NCBI GenBank assembly: GCA_030490835.1
Contig: CM059972.1
Coordinates: 93,481,137-93,545,136 of the forward strand
Origin: Annona cherimola
Taxonomy: Eukaryota > Streptophyta > Magnoliopsida > Magnoliales > Annonaceae
Direction of reading: 5' to 3'
Length of the DNA: 64,000 nucleotides
A program made the position numbers and the translations under genes. Each line of letters begins with the position of its first letter. Positions within the stretch are counted from its first letter, which is position 1. Below the pieces are notes generated by a model. That model saw only the letters and a program-made list of their open reading frames with translations. It was not told the origin of the DNA and ran no database searches. Shown one piece after another: positions 10,231 to 23,090 of the stretch.

Positions 10231-13200
10231 TCAGGTTGCTTTTGCAGCCTGCTTTGCGCCAACAGCAAAGAACTCAGTAATGACCTCAAGAGGCATGCCC
10301 TTGGTTTCAGGGACCTTTAAGTAAACAAATACCCATGAGATAATGCATACGATGGCATAGATTCCGAAAACACCAGCAAGGCCGATGGACGTTAGCATCA
10401 CAGGGAGCGTGTAAGTGACGATGATATCCCCAACCCAGAATGTCAGAGCACAAATGGCAATGCAAACACCTCTAACACTCGTAGGGAAGATCTCTGAGCA
10501 AAGAATGTTCGGAATAGGACCAAAACCCATGACAAAGCAGCAGAAGTAGACCACCACGCTGACAGTGGAGAGCGCGGCTTGCACAACACCGTTCATGCTT
10601 ATAGAGCTAGAAATGACGAGTACCACCAGTGAAACTATCAAGATGGGAATCGTACTCAGAAGCAGGCTCCTACAAAGGACAGCAAACATCATCAACACAA
10701 GTTTCAACTTGAATGAGAAGGAAAATGGCATTGCAACGAGCAACATGAGCAACCATATCGAGTCAATTGAGTAGCAAATCAAATATTTTACTTCGATCAT
10801 CGATATTATAAAATGTAATCTTGTGCTCATAATATAAGCAGTCTCAGGATGAGTGAAACTATGAAATTATATTAGCTATTCATGGAATTTCATTCTCTTT
10901 TATGGAAATAAGGAAGATACTATATATTTTATTTGGTGATCCACAGAGCAAAGTAAAGGCAACGTTTTGGTGTCCATCTGATCAAAGTCTTTTTCCTTTT
11001 ACAAGAAAGGGATGCTTCCCAACCTTCCATTTCCAATAGAGGAACTGGTTTTGTGATGCAGGCATGAAGTAGCTTTCATAAGTTAGGATGTATTTTGTTT
11101 GGGTTTCCATTGGGAATTTTCGTTAATTTAGGAATTTAGTATCTTTATTTTAAATAATGACTTAGATTGTCTTTTAGGTTATTTCTATTTTTAATTTTCT
11201 TATTATGCATGTTTCCTTGTTATACAAGTTTCCATCTTTCATGGTGCATTAAGTTTTAGGGTTTTGTACTGATTTAGTACTTTCTCATGAACAGGTGTTT
11301 TAGTCGGTTGTGAGACAGATTTAGGAGAGATTTATATGGGAATTTATGAACGGAGATTTGTTTGAGCCTTTCTCTGACCTTGTCCTTTCTCCTAATTCAT
11401 CTATGGTTTCCGCCTTTTCTTCCCTTCTTTCCGTATTTAAGAGTATCTTCCCTCTCTTCCAAAATCTTCCCTGTTTTATTGATTTAAGACCATGTTCTGC
11501 ATCAACTTGGTATCAAAGCAAAAGATCTAATCAGTATTCTATCACTGATCTTGTCATCTTCCATCTTTCGCAAATCGCAAGTGTGCTAAGAGGAAGAAAA
11601 TCACTTCAGAAACCAGCATCCAGCATCCACCTCTAGCCAAGACCTTCCCCAAGCACAGCGCTGCATCAGCATCTCGGAACAATTTGTAGGCCTAAATCAA
11701 TTTCCATATTTGGTTATGTGAATTCTATCTATTGAATTTGGACAGAGATTTTCAATAACAAGGAACCTCAACTTCACTAATTAAAGATATACCATGATAT
11801 ACCTCTTTTTGGGAGTTATTTGCAAACAACCTTTCTGGAATTTTCAAAACAGTGCCTTCTCAAATATGGAGAACAATCCCAAAATTTCTGAAATTGCAGA
11901 AAAGCCCCATACTGGAAAAAATTACAAAGCAGCTCCTAAGTTTTTAAATTTTCGCAAAATCATCTCTGTTTTCTGATCATTGCATATTAACAATTTTTTG
12001 AATATCGTAAAAAAGCCTTATATTGTAAAATTTCAGAAAGGTCCTAAAAATAGAAAATACCATAGTTAGCAATGTGGAACTTCATTCTAAAATACAAACC
12101 TTATCCCAAGGACAACAAGAGTGGAAAGAATCATCCCTAACCCAAAATTCAAGCTCAAATTGAAGCTCACAAATTCGAATGCAAGTACAAGTTTCATGGC
12201 TCAATTTACAAAAACAGTGCACCAATTACCAGAAACCTATGCAGGACGGTAACATGAAAAATATCCAAGAATTTGCAGTGAACTTATTGGTTGTTCAAAA
12301 CTCTACATCAGAAACTACAATGGTTCAAGAATTTGTTCAATTTTTAAGGAATAATTTCTTTTAAAAAGGTTGATTTGATTTCTAAACAAACCAGCAATAA
12401 TTAACTTGAGTTGGTTGAGGATCCTGTGAAGGAAAATTCACACTTGAGGAGTATATAAATTTTTAAGACCAATAGGAAGACTTGAACTTCACATGGGATT
12501 CAGTGTTTCAAGACTTGAAGCGTATGAAACGAATCACAAAGTTCCCCGAGAACAGAATGGTGCTACTCAACAAAATCTGATGTTTGTTCAACTTATTGGA
12601 TTACATCATCAATTGTCATCTAAGTAAAGGAAATGTTAATATAAAATTTGAAGACAAAAGTTTTTTCTAAGGCAAAGAGAATGATGTGGGGCATGAAATA
12701 ACTTCCATAGACTAGAGCTTATTTTTAGTTTGAAATTTTTGTTATTCTAAAATTTTAGTATCTTTAGTTGAAACAATGGTTTTGATTGCCTTTTAGTTTA
12801 TTTCTATTTTTAGTTTTCTTATCACACAAGTTTCTTTGTTATGTAAATTTACATCTTTCTTGTTGCTTAAGATGAAGATTTAGTATTTCCTTATGAATAG
12901 GGTGGCTTTATTCTGTTTTAAGGCAGTATAAGGTGAAAGCTTTATAGGAGTGACATAAAATTTATAAATTGACCTCTCTTTGAGTCTTTCTTTGACCTTA
13001 TTTCTTTCTCCTAATTCATTTGTGGTTTCTCCCATTTTTTCCCTTGTTTCCCTATTGACAGAATCTTCCTTCTTCCAAAATCATCTACTTTTCATTGATT
13101 TATGATATCCTATCTTGCATCAGAAACTTTCATTAAAATATTTTAATTGCATATGCACATAAAAGCGTACATGGGTAGATGAATGGATGGATATACACAT

Positions 13201-16200
13201 CTCTATGTCTGCAGAGATGCATATACAATGTCTCTAGGCACGCGTTTGCATGTAGCTTTGCAGAAGATGCATAAGAATGATTTAACCAAGCTGACTTTAC
13301 TGAAACTTTCACTAAAATATTGTAATTGTAAACTCACACACACACTAAGCGAAGATCTAGACAAGCAATCAAACTTGGTATCATTTTAATCAAGAAATTG
13401 CAATTCATTTTGATTGAAAAACTACATGCACCTATTTATCCCAAAAAAAAAAAAAGAGTTAAAATCAAGTGTTAAAGATAAAAATATCTATTAAACGGTT
13501 TAAAAACTGGAGCAGTCAACCATTTGTTAGAAGGATTAATTTGCATGAATAGGTGTCCAACCATAATCTTGTGGTTCGCAAAATTAATTATAAAGCTTTT
13601 AATGAATATATTCAAGTTACGAATTCTTATTGTTATGATCCACCTGAATATTTGACCAATATAATTTGTGCAATAATCTAATGCAACTGGTTGCACCACA
13701 ATGTTTTTTATATTTTAAAATACCTTTTCTTTAATCACCTACAACATTTGTATTAATCATCCACATGTATTTCTCTAGGAAGCCAAAAATACTTTGATTG
13801 AAATTCTTTTACATTATAGGAAATTAATTCGTAGCATGTACAAGCTTCAATCAAAGAGATTCTTGGCATCATAGATAAAAATATATGAATAAATTATGCA
13901 AACACTTCATTATTTTAAATATAAAAGAAGAATGACTCTCGTGACAAGAGGAGAATGACTCTCATGACTAGAGAGTCCATAATGAAATTTTTTTTTTATA
14001 GAATGTAGGCTCCACCTGGATCTTCCTCATAAGATTTGGCAATTTTTTGAATTTAGTTGGTACTTTACTACAATTTTTGAAAATGAATAAAATAGGCATG
14101 AGTACATGCACCTGCCCTTATTGATTTTTAAAAAATAAAATAAAATAACAAAAAAGGATAAAAATACAAAATTTCACAAAGACAAAGATCTAGTTAGAGT
14201 TCACACATTTATTGGAAAAACAAAAATAATAATAGAAAATTTTCGAACCCTATATTGCTCCCACAATTACAGGCAACAATATAAGATCTCCAGCCATGAT
14301 ATTAAAGAAAAAGAAAAAAAAAAAAAAAAAAAAGAAGCAAACATTTGGACAAATAGGATTGATACAAATGGTTATTTTTTTATTTTTAAGTTTTTTTTTT
14401 TACAACTAAGCCATTCAAAAATTAAATTAATGTATATATTTATGGTGTCAAAAACCATTTTCATTGAAAACTTATATGTTATAAATATTTTCAAATATAT
14501 AGTATGTAAAGTTTTCACAATATTTGATCTGTAGAGTTTTCAAAAACTTGGTCTTTGGCGTCATAATTAAATATATATACATATGTATATATATGAATAT
14601 TATAAACAGTTTATATATTCAAAAAATTTTAATGGGAAATGAAAAGGCAACCATTTGTGCAAATGTTTATTTTTAATTAAGGAACTTTTTGTACTAACAA
14701 TGTCATGCAACCATTAGGTTCATAACCATTTAATTTTGAGGAATGATCCTGTCAGCCCAAGCTAAGTAAATGTCTCACTTAGCCCACCTCAAAAATCCTA
14801 TTTAAAACAATTTTTTTTTTCTTTTTTCTTCATACACTTGTTTATCTAAGTGTATTTAATATATAAATAAAGTTTTACCATTTTTAGATATGTATATATA
14901 TTTTTTTTAGATTTTTAAAAATAAGGGTATTTTAAATAGATGTTTAAAAATCTCAAAAAAATAGATAAACATATTCAAAAATGGTAAAACTTGATCTATA
15001 TGTTAAATACACTTAGATCAACAAGTGCATGAAGAAAAAAGTAAAAAGTTGTTGTAAATAGGTTTTTTAAGGTGGGCTAAGTGAGGCATTTACTTAGCCC
15101 GAGCAAACAGGATCACTCTTTAATTTTAGGCATCCTAGCTAAGAACATGAAAACAAATGTGGTAATAACATTGGATTTTACAAATCCTCAACAAGAGGAC
15201 CTTAACAAAAGATTGCAATAAAATAGCAGTAAAACCACTTATTGTAGATCACTCACAATGTGCATATAGATAATCAGTGTGTGGACAGAATAGAGAGCAA
15301 TATTACAAACACAAAAGGAATATGAGGAATTTTCTGAAAACATGCAATCTAAGTTATATTGCTTCTTACGTGAGTAGAAATGGGTATTAAAAAAATAAGG
15401 TGCATTAAAAAGGAAACCTCAAAACTGAAAGTGACATGACCTTACCTTCTGCCAGAAACATCCATGAGCCTCATGGCAATACCAATACAAGGAAGCATCA
15501 ATAATGTCGTGAGAATGCTAATAAGAAACGATGCAGACTCTGAGCTAAAGCCCCAGTTTGAAAGAAGAACTCCAACACCTGCTTTCTGAAGTATCTGAGG
15601 GGTGTAGTAAAGAACCCCATTGATGCCAGCAAACTGCACAAGTAAAATGCAGTATGAAGAAATTAGAAATAATGAAAATAACCTGAAGTAAAAACTTCCT
15701 GTTATGAGTGAGATTATGGAAATTGACTTCATGGATCTAAATGAAACAACTAAGATGACCACATAAATTAAATAAGGGTCTCACTTCTATGTAACCAGTT
15801 ACATAGAAACAGCGTCAACTAAACGCCTTGGATGAGGCCCACAGTGATGATGAAATGAAAATCCAGCTGAACACATTGTTTAACATCATTAATTTTATCA
15901 TGGTACCAAAAATCATTTTAATTGAAAACTCAAGTGGGTCTTACCTGCTGAAAAAAATATATTATTCATGCCTAAATTATGAAAACACTAAGATCCATTT
16001 TAATTTATCTTAAGCACGAGTAACAATCCAATACATACATATGTACCAACCCTCCACACATATAGGTGTTTTGAGCCCTTTTTTGGGTTTTCTTCTCATT
16101 TTTATGAGGGCCCATATTTAATATTTATACGGTCCTGCTTCTATGAAACATCTTTTCTATGTAACCCCCTCCATTTTTAAAATCTTGATAGTTGATGAAA

Positions 16201-19200
16201 ATTCACTCCATCCATTGAATTTAGCATCATTTATAGTATCTTTAAAATCTTTTTATTTTGTTAGCTTCACTATATATGGGCCACATCCATTAATGTATAA
16301 AATCAATATAATAAAATGTGTTAATGCTAAAATATCAATTCTAAAGTAGTTTTTTCAACATCTAAACCATCTAAAATATCAATACTATCTGGATAAATGA
16401 CTCTATAATATAATAATACATTCTAATACATGTGTTAATGGATCTTTACATTTTGCATAATTTACACATGAATATATATTTTCAAGCAAATGTGGCCTAT
16501 GCACATACTTGGATTAGATGAAACTTTCTCTTACTAAACTAATGGTATTAAATACAATGAATGAATTGGATTTTCCTTCAATAATCAATATCTTAAAATT
16601 TGAGGGGTTACATGGGACCGCGTAACCCTTATTTATATACACCAAAATTTACCATTTTTAGATTTCTATATATTTTTTATAATTTCAAAAATCAACAATT
16701 TTCATCCTACTTAGCATTAAGTGGGGGTCAAAACAATTGATTTTTGAAATTATAAAAAAATATATATCAATCCAAAAAAGGGTATATTTTGGTATATGAA
16801 CCAAACACATGGGCCCACATAAAAATGAAAAGCAAAAACAATAGCTTAAAATACATATATGCATCAAGGCCCTCATATAAGCATGTATTGGATCATTAGC
16901 CCTTAAGCATCGGCCTTTTACATAAGCAGGGGATTTTGAAATGAAGGAAAATATGCATATGCACATACATACATGTAAATATGCACATAATTGCAATTAT
17001 GTGAAATAAGACTTCATATAGAGCTCCATTGAAGGACAACGATATCATTGAGAAGTATAATAACTATAATAGTATAGCAAATAAAGATATTATAATGAAT
17101 ACTTGTTGGAGATAAGACAATATAACGAAGTATTCTCAAACATTTTCAGATAAGAAAATTCAGTACCACGTGTTATTAGAACCAATCCGGACTGGCCAGT
17201 TCAACTGGCCAACCAGGAACCGGTGGTCAGTCGGGTTCATTTATGATTGGTTCGGTTCAAAAGATGGAAACCATTCAAACAGGAAGAACCATGGTTCGGT
17301 TTAAGATGGTTTAATTGGTTTTGACGCTGACAACTAACATGCATAGTTTATTACCTGTTGTTTCTGTACATGCACTGATGATAAGATGTTTTCAAAGTAT
17401 AGCATGTCAGGACCACGTCTAAGCAAAAGCTATACTCATGTCAGGCTTGAAATTCATATCCTGACAATTGTAATTTTTGCATGTCCATAGTCCTGCTTAC
17501 AAATAGCTTGAGGAGCAATTCAAACAGGGCTTTAGGAGTGTAATAGCTCAACTTCGATTTTCATTAATTTGGATGTGAAAATTTTAGTAATCTAATCGAT
17601 TATATTCTTATAATTTAATATATTACATTATTTTTAATAATATTAATTTTTTTATTTAATATATTATATTTGGGCTTAACTTTTATATCTTTAAAATGAT
17701 TCTATTAAATTTTTCTACAAATTTTAGTAATTAAATGATAGATTTTTAAGTTTAATATATAGTTTTAAGAGTTATAATTATAAAAATTTATCAAAATATA
17801 ATTAACAAAAAAATACGTAAATATTTATAACATTATAAATACATACTCTTACGTCACTAGTTCAACTTCTTTGAACCAAACCAGTCTCTTTACTAGTTTG
17901 ATCACCGGTTCGGTTCTGACAACACCAGTACCATACAACACAAATTAGAACTCAAATTAGGAGGCTCTTGAAAAAGAATGCTTTACTACCTGCTCCAGTA
18001 TTTGGATACCAACACCAACTATCAATGCATGCTTGACTCCAGGTTCCAAAAGATCAGACCACCTTGGCCCTTTTGTAGCAGCTTCTGATGGGTGAACCAT
18101 AGCTGGTCCAATTGGACCCTCCTTCATCAGCTCCTTTGAATAAAGAGCAGGCTGGCTCACCAAAGCAGATGCCTGGACAAAATCACCTCCAACAGGAACA
18201 TCACCACCAGCAAGTGAAACAATAGACCCACGATGAGACGTGGGGACACCCTCGTGTAAATAAATTCTCTTAAATCCTCCTTCCTTCTTTCCATCTTCAC
18301 CTTCTCGCTCAGTCCATTTCCATGCAAGTTGCCACCCACCACCAATCCCCATGCTACTACCTGCTTCACCAGGAACACCCTGCATGATACTGCTCTGGTT
18401 TCTCATGTTTAAAATGCTTCCGTGGGCTCCTGGAGGGATCATGTCCTTCCCTTCCATGCTTGTTGTCTGACGTGATATCAGAAGTGGGCTGTGCAAGTTA
18501 TCATCAGAATCAGTACCTGCAGTATCAGGTGCATAGTCGTCATCCTCCTCTCTGTGAAGGCTCTCCTCATCCCACTGCTCATTTTTGTTTTGTTGCTCAG
18601 CCATGCTGAACATGCTGCCAAAGTTAGGAAAGAGGGCACTTCGCATGCTTCCTGTCTCAGGGAGTTTCTCATGGACGCTCCCAAAGAGGGTGACTAGAGG
18701 ATCAATGAGGGAACTGCTCCGGTTCCCCATGCTTCCATGGCGAGATGCAAGACCAACACCACTCTGTCCAGTGACCGGTCTAGCAATCCATGACTGGCCC
18801 GCTTCAGGGCCATATAATGTGATCTTGTCCTTGTCAGAAACCAGATCATGATCATCAGCCAGCTCATCAGCTGGACCTATTAAGTATTCTTCTATGGATG
18901 TTTCACCACCAACTCCCAGCCCTTCAACCAACAAAGCCATCTCCCCTGTAGATCAAAAAATAATCAGTACTCCACATCCAGCATAAAATGTGCCAAGGTT
19001 CCCTTGCCGCACAACAAAAGAGTTATCTATGTCCTCATGGTTTTGAATTACTAAGAATTTAAGATGACGCGAGAAGAACAGCAAAAGCATACAGGGTGAC
19101 ATGAGTACATGAAGAATTAAGACAAGAACAGAAATTCCATACAGCATACTGAAAAATTGATTGTTATACAAAATCAACATTGTCAAACATTGGCACAATG

Positions 19201-21543
19201 GAAGTATGCTTTTCACTTCAAGAGAACGCCCTATATATTGATATTTTAAAAGGTAATAATACAAGAAGAACAGAAAATGCGTAAATCATGTGAAGATAAC
19301 ATCGAAGAAAAGAAATCCCTTCCTGCAAGATGAAAACACTGATCTTTAAGATACCATCTGTTTGGTTACTTTGGTATTGAAGAAAAAAATGACGGAAAAA
19401 TTTTGGGGAAAAGATTTTGACAAAGTGAGTGTGATGTGATTTGATATGGGTAACAACTAGGAGTAAAGGCAAGAAAGTTGAAATATAGATAAGACAGTTG
19501 TTGGAAAGATGTGAAAAAAATAATTTGAAAACAGGGAAGTTAGGCTGCCAAAATGATATAGAAAAATGAGTAGAAAGTGGGGAAATTTTTTTCCCCTTTT
19601 CCTCAATGCCAAACAGTTCCAAATTACAAAATTAAAATGGTTAAACATTGTTAAAATAGAAACATGCTTTTTAGAATATATAAGCCTCCAGTTTTTAATA
19701 CATTTCATCAGACTACAATAATGTAACAGGTCTTCTTGTATTGAATTTTTACATGTATTATTGTCGGTTCAATTTGAGAAATGTGAATATTCCTTAAAAA
19801 AATTAAAAAAAAAAATTGTTTGCAACTTGTGTTGTTGCATGAAGCCAAGATGAAGTGTACAACATGGCTACAACAAAAATATTGAATAAGATATTAAAAA
19901 TATTTGCACCATCAATGAAGCGCTACGCTTCTATGATACCCTTATGTAACCCCTTTCATTTTTAATATTTTGATGGTCCATGGAAAATCCACTTTATCTA
20001 TTGTATTTAGCATCATTTATATTATTATATGGGCCCCATCTACAAATGTGTAAAATGATGTGATAAAATGATTTAATGCTAAATATCAATTTAAAGTAGT
20101 ATTTTCAGCATCTAAACCATCTAAAATATCATTACTATGTAAATAAATGATTCTATAAAATATTATTACAATCTAATATATGCCAATGGATCTAATCATT
20201 TTCTCTAATGTAGACACAAATATATCTATTTGTAAGGAAATGTGGCACATGCACATACTTGATTTGGATGAAACTTGTTCTCATATCTAAACAAGTGATG
20301 TTAAATATAATGAATGGATTGAATTTTGCGTCTATCATCAACATCTTAAAAATTGAGGGGATTATATCAAACAAACTGCTTAGAGCCCGTCAAGGAGTTA
20401 AAAACAAACTGTATTTCCCAACTATGAAGTTTAGGAGGAAAAAACATAAAAGTAATGAAACAGTTATACATGTTCTCCCAGACCTAACTACAGGTCCAAC
20501 CAGTGAAAAGTGTAGTTGAGCTCCCACAAATTATAAAACTGCATGAAAACACAGCTTCAAACCCATGTAAGCCATGAGAAAAAACCAAATTAGCCAAGAG
20601 TACATAAATAAGTACCAGGAGAATTACAAACCTGAAACATCTTCTCTGCCTCGTAATCTCTGGAGAACCTTTTTAGCCTCAACCATCCGCCCTTTACTGA
20701 CTAACCATCTTGGAGACTCGGGCAAAAACAATATTGTCAAGGCAAGGTAGAAGAGAGAAGGAATAAAAAGTACACCAAGCATCAACCTCCAGCTTGGGGA
20801 ATCCACCAATGACATACCAAAAACCATGCAATATGACAAAAACATCCCACCCGAACCACTAAATTGTGGAAGGGTATTCAATAATCCCCTTATTTCTGAT
20901 GGGGCTGTCTCAGAAATGTAAACCGGAATAAGAGTAACAGCCAAACCAACCCCGAATCCATCCAGAAGCCTTGCTAATAGAAGTATATAGACATTCGGAG
21001 ACCAGAACATGACCAATCCACTGACAAAATAAAAAAGTGATGAGAGGATCAACATTGGACGACGGCCAACCATGTCTGATATGGGCCCAGAACATGTTGT
21101 GATAAGAGTGGCTCCAATAAGGGACATGGCAACAATTAGCCCTTCAATTGTTGGCTCTTTTTCCAAATTAAATTCCTCTTTTATGTAAAGGACAGCCCCT
21201 GAAAGAAGAATGTCAATGAAAAATGACAATGGGAATAAAAAGCTTTATGGAGATTGCAAATATATTTCAGCCATTGAAACAGCAATGTTAAAATTAAAAT
21301 AACAATTGAACTTTATTGGAGTTGGTCAAGCCACCATCAAAGGTCTATTATACATGGAATTTGATGAACAGTCTTTTTTGTCTTTTCTTTATTAAGAAAG
21401 CCCATCATACTTTCATTTGAATTGGTTTTTGTAAATTATATGCAGACGTTACTTTAAATGTTACCTGCAATTGTGGCATTATCCCATCCTTGCAGTAAGT
21501 TACCAATTGAAGCAACTATTGCTACGAGCACAGCACCGTTCAT
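10231..21543 (-). CDS. MSSP2: Tonoplast monosaccharide/sugar transporter (MSSP/TMT family), 5 coding exons
   Basis: Proton-coupled sugar antiporter of the vacuolar membrane (major facilitator superfamily) that loads hexoses or sucrose into the vacuole. Coding exons, 5' to 3': 21465-21543, 20632-21198, 17990-18945, 15446-15633, 10231-10669. They total 2229 nt, 742 residues plus TGA, and every junction is GT-AG with phases 1, 1, 0 and 2. The start MNGAVLVAIVASIGNLLQGW is the family N-terminus. Residues 1-191 carry the first six membrane segments, with GRRPM, LLDGFGVG, PVYISETAP and PESPRW (186-191). About 320 hydrophilic residues (192-515, acidic around EEDDDY) form the long central loop diagnostic of MSSP. 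The second half has FAGINGVLYYTPQIL (from 535), the MDVSGRR loop and PETKG (717-721). Length is normal for the family and no frame is broken. The introns are 266, 1686, 2356 and 4776 bp, long and filled with transposons. The choice of MSSP2 over another paralogue rests on overall resemblance and is less certain than the family. Confidence 0.95.
11054..13122 (+). mobile_element. Small non-autonomous LTR element in intron 4 of the transporter gene
   Basis: Two diverged direct repeats, 11054-11504 and 12682-13122, begin TGATG and end CATCA. They share motifs such as TTTCTCCTAATTCAT and TTATTTCTATTTTTA(G/A)TTTTC. TTGGTATCAAAGC follows the left repeat by two bases, close to an initiator-Met primer site, and GGCAAAGAGAA precedes the right one as polypurine tract. 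The roughly 1.2-kb interior has no recognisable gene. No matching 5-bp target duplication (TTTTG against GAAAC). It is old, and lies opposite in orientation to the host gene. Confidence 0.75.
13130..14728. other. Intron 4 sequence without recognised features
   Basis: AT-rich. Contains a long A-run near 14310-14334 and two copies of GAATGACTCTC(G/A)TGAC around 13928-13965. Nothing coding. Confidence 0.5.
14738..15118. mobile_element. Fold-back element in intron 4 of the transporter gene
   Basis: 381 bp. The inverted ends contain GATCCTGTCAGCCC, AAATGTCTCACTTAGCCCAC and their complements. The arms contain AAGTGTATTTAATATATAAA and AGTTTTACCATTTTTAG. It is flanked by an identical 9-bp repeat TTTAATTTT (14729-14737 and 15119-15127), hence MULE type. 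Confidence 0.82.
15776..16019. repeat. Decayed copy of the CTTCTATGTAACC repeat in intron 3
   Basis: Starts GGTCTCACTTCTATGTAACC. It continues with GTTACATAGAA and only weakly similar sequence (TTTAACATCATTAATTTTAT). Confidence 0.35.
16020..16860. mobile_element. Fold-back element in intron 3, interrupted by another repeat
   Basis: Arm tips GTGTTTTGAGCCC / GAGGGCCCAT (16060-16115) and complements ATGGGCCCACAT and GGCCCTCATA (16805-16880). The inner arms ATTTTTAGATTTCTATA and AAAATCAACAATTTT / AACAATTGATTTTTGAAATT sit at 16640-16770. The block 16131-16621 is a separate insert. Confidence 0.5.
16131..16621. repeat. Dispersed inverted repeat (CTTCTATGTAACC family) in intron 3
   Basis: CGGTCCTGCTTCTATGAAAC at the left and GGGGTTACATGGGACCG at the right. 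Inverted subterminal TTGATAGTTGATGAAAATTC and TCAATAATCAATATCTTAAA. It sits inside the fold-back element at 16020-16860. Confidence 0.65.
17170..17925. mobile_element. MULE-like non-autonomous element in intron 3 of the transporter gene
   Basis: 756 bp with imperfect inverted ends (GTGTTATTAGAACC at the left, GGTTCTGACAACAC at the right). The flanking 9-bp repeats CAGTACCAC (17161-17169) and CAGTACCAT (17926-17934) differ at one base. Subterminal GGTTCGGTT-type repeats are visible, and the interior is AT-rich without an ORF. Nine-base duplications are the mark of Mutator-like elements. Confidence 0.75.
19351..19622. mobile_element. Divergent Tourist-like MITE in intron 2 of the transporter gene
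   Basis: Ends read ATCTGTTTGGTTACTTTGG and the complement of GGAACTGTTTGGCATTGAGG. The interior resembles the other copies (GTGATGTGATTTGATATGGG, AGTAAAGGC) but is strongly diverged. Confidence 0.55.
19920..20385. repeat. Dispersed inverted repeat (CTTCTATGTAACC family) in intron 2
   Basis: GCTTCTATGATACCC and TTGATGGTCCATGGAAAATC at the left, GCGTCTATCATCAACATCTT and TTGAGGGGATTATA at the right. The interior CAGCATCTAAACCATC matches 16131. Confidence 0.62.
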
Positions 21544-21587
21544 CTTGAAATGGTAAATGTCACTCCTATTCACTGGAATTAGTTAAT

Positions 21588-22988
21588 CTGAAAGGAAGAG
21601 AAGTACAAACAGCAATTTCGTCTCAGGATGAATGGCACATTTCCAGAAAAATGACCAGTGTCAGACAAAAACCAATAAAGAATCATTTAGAATCAAACTG
21701 TAACTGGCACTAGAATGCGGATGACCCTTCAAAAGAATTTGTTCTACAAAAAAAAGATGTATATTACTCTTAGTTGATTACAAACTTCAAAAATATTCAA
21801 TTAGCAAACTATTGAGCCAAAACTGATGCATTAAGTTACTGGTCTATACGTCTAATAAAAGTTTAGCCCAATGAGGAACCCTTCTACAGAAAATATATTT
21901 ACCCTTTTTTCAATCAAATGGTGAATCTTTCGAGAGATGAAAGAATAAAAGCATTGACAGACTACAACGTTGTGTAAGTGATAGATCAAACACATGCCAT
22001 ACATAAATAACTTTGGCAGCGAAAATCATTACAGAAACAATGAGAATTGCATACCATACCTATAGTAGAAACTGTAAAATCAAAACCAGAAATGTAATTC
22101 CGCAAAATCAGAACCCGCAGATGCGTTTGAAATCCTTTGAGGGAGCAGCACAGCAACCGATAAAGCAAGCAAGCTGGCTCTTTGACGGAATCTTCATATG
22201 CAGACAAACTCCAGATACAAAACAACGCAACAAAACAAATATTATCTCTGGACTAAAACCAATACAAAACTGAGAAAAGCAGATCTTTTCCTAAATATCC
22301 TTCCTCCTCCCCACTGGCATCTGTCAGCTTTCCGATCGCTCGCCCGCCCGCCCGCAGGTTTCACCCCAAGAAAAAATCGAAGCTTGCTAAAAAGAGCTGA
22401 ATGACCGCTAGGCTATGGTATTAAAGTTGAACGATCTGATCCAAACGACCTCCAAATCGTATAATTACCAGCGACTCCGAGAACGAGAAATGGCAAACCC
22501 GGATTTCGGCGCGACTCCCCCACTAAAAAGTCAAAACTACAATAAACATCTACGTTCGAATTTGCCAAAATGCCTCTCGATCTACAATCTTCTTCTCCGA
22601 GATATCCCCTCGGCTTTCACTACTGAAATTTCTGACCCGAATAGCCAAATCACTCGAAATACCACCTTTTTCAGCTCAAAGATAGGAAAACACTCGCCGA
22701 AATTCCTAGAAATCCTGGTACCTTCAAGCGTTCTACGCTTCGGAAGCGCCAAAACGCATTGCTTTTCTACGCCATGCCGGGACCAATCAATCGTCAGATT
22801 TCTTCGGTTTTTGGAAGCAGTGCTCGAAACCGAACTCTCCTGTCTCCAGAGAGAGACGGAAACCCCCCTGGAATCCTTGGATTTCTATTCTATTCTACCC
22901 TATTCTCTCGAAAGCGAGCTCTTCCTGTCGAGCGGCTGTGAAAAAACGAAAAAAGAGATCTCCACCGGAATTCCTCCCGTGGAATTAC
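21588..22988 (-). other. Predicted leader intron of the transporter gene
   Basis: GT at 22988-22987 in a CAG|GTAATT context and a pyrimidine-rich CAG acceptor ending at 21588 bound about 1.4 kb without coding sequence for this gene. The part from 22300 to 22980 is GC-richer and contains an open frame on the plus strand that I take to be chance. The donor choice is inferred; cDNA would settle it. Confidence 0.5.
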
Positions 22989-23048
22989 CTGCGGAAGCAG
23001 AGAGAGAAGTGCTTGCCCAGTCTCCTGAGGACGAGCGGAGCGGACGTT
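22989..23048 (-). other. Leader (5' UTR) exon 1 of the transporter gene
   Basis: Predicted non-coding first exon between the inferred start site (about 23048, approximate) and the donor CCGCAG|GTAATT at 22989/22988. It has a CT-rich stretch and no ATG. The second leader part is 21544-21587, 44 nt directly before the start codon, entered through the acceptor CTTCCTTTCAG at 21588. It also lacks an upstream ATG. Confidence 0.55.
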
Positions 23049-23070
23049 ATGGAAAGAGGAGGGATTCTGG

Positions 23071-23080
23071 CTATTTATAG
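23071..23080 (-). promoter_or_regulatory. TATA box of the sugar-transporter gene
   Basis: The minus strand reads CTATAAATAG, a strong plant TATA box, in a locally GC-rich stretch. Transcription would be expected to begin about 25-35 bases downstream, near 23040-23050. That gives a short leader exon without any ATG, ending at a good donor site at 22989/22988. Confidence 0.75.
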
Positions 23081-23090
23081 GGCCGGACAC

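Noticed and set aside
18157..18851. Several frames on both strands inside exon 3
   Set aside because: Shadows of the transporter's central loop, which is GC-richer and so opens other frames.
22415..23080. 221-codon plus-strand frame over the transporter promoter and leader
   Set aside because: It overlaps the TATA box, leader exon and leader intron of the opposite-strand gene and ends at the TATA box. No domain or repeat of a known protein is visible. Its openness fits GC-rich composition.
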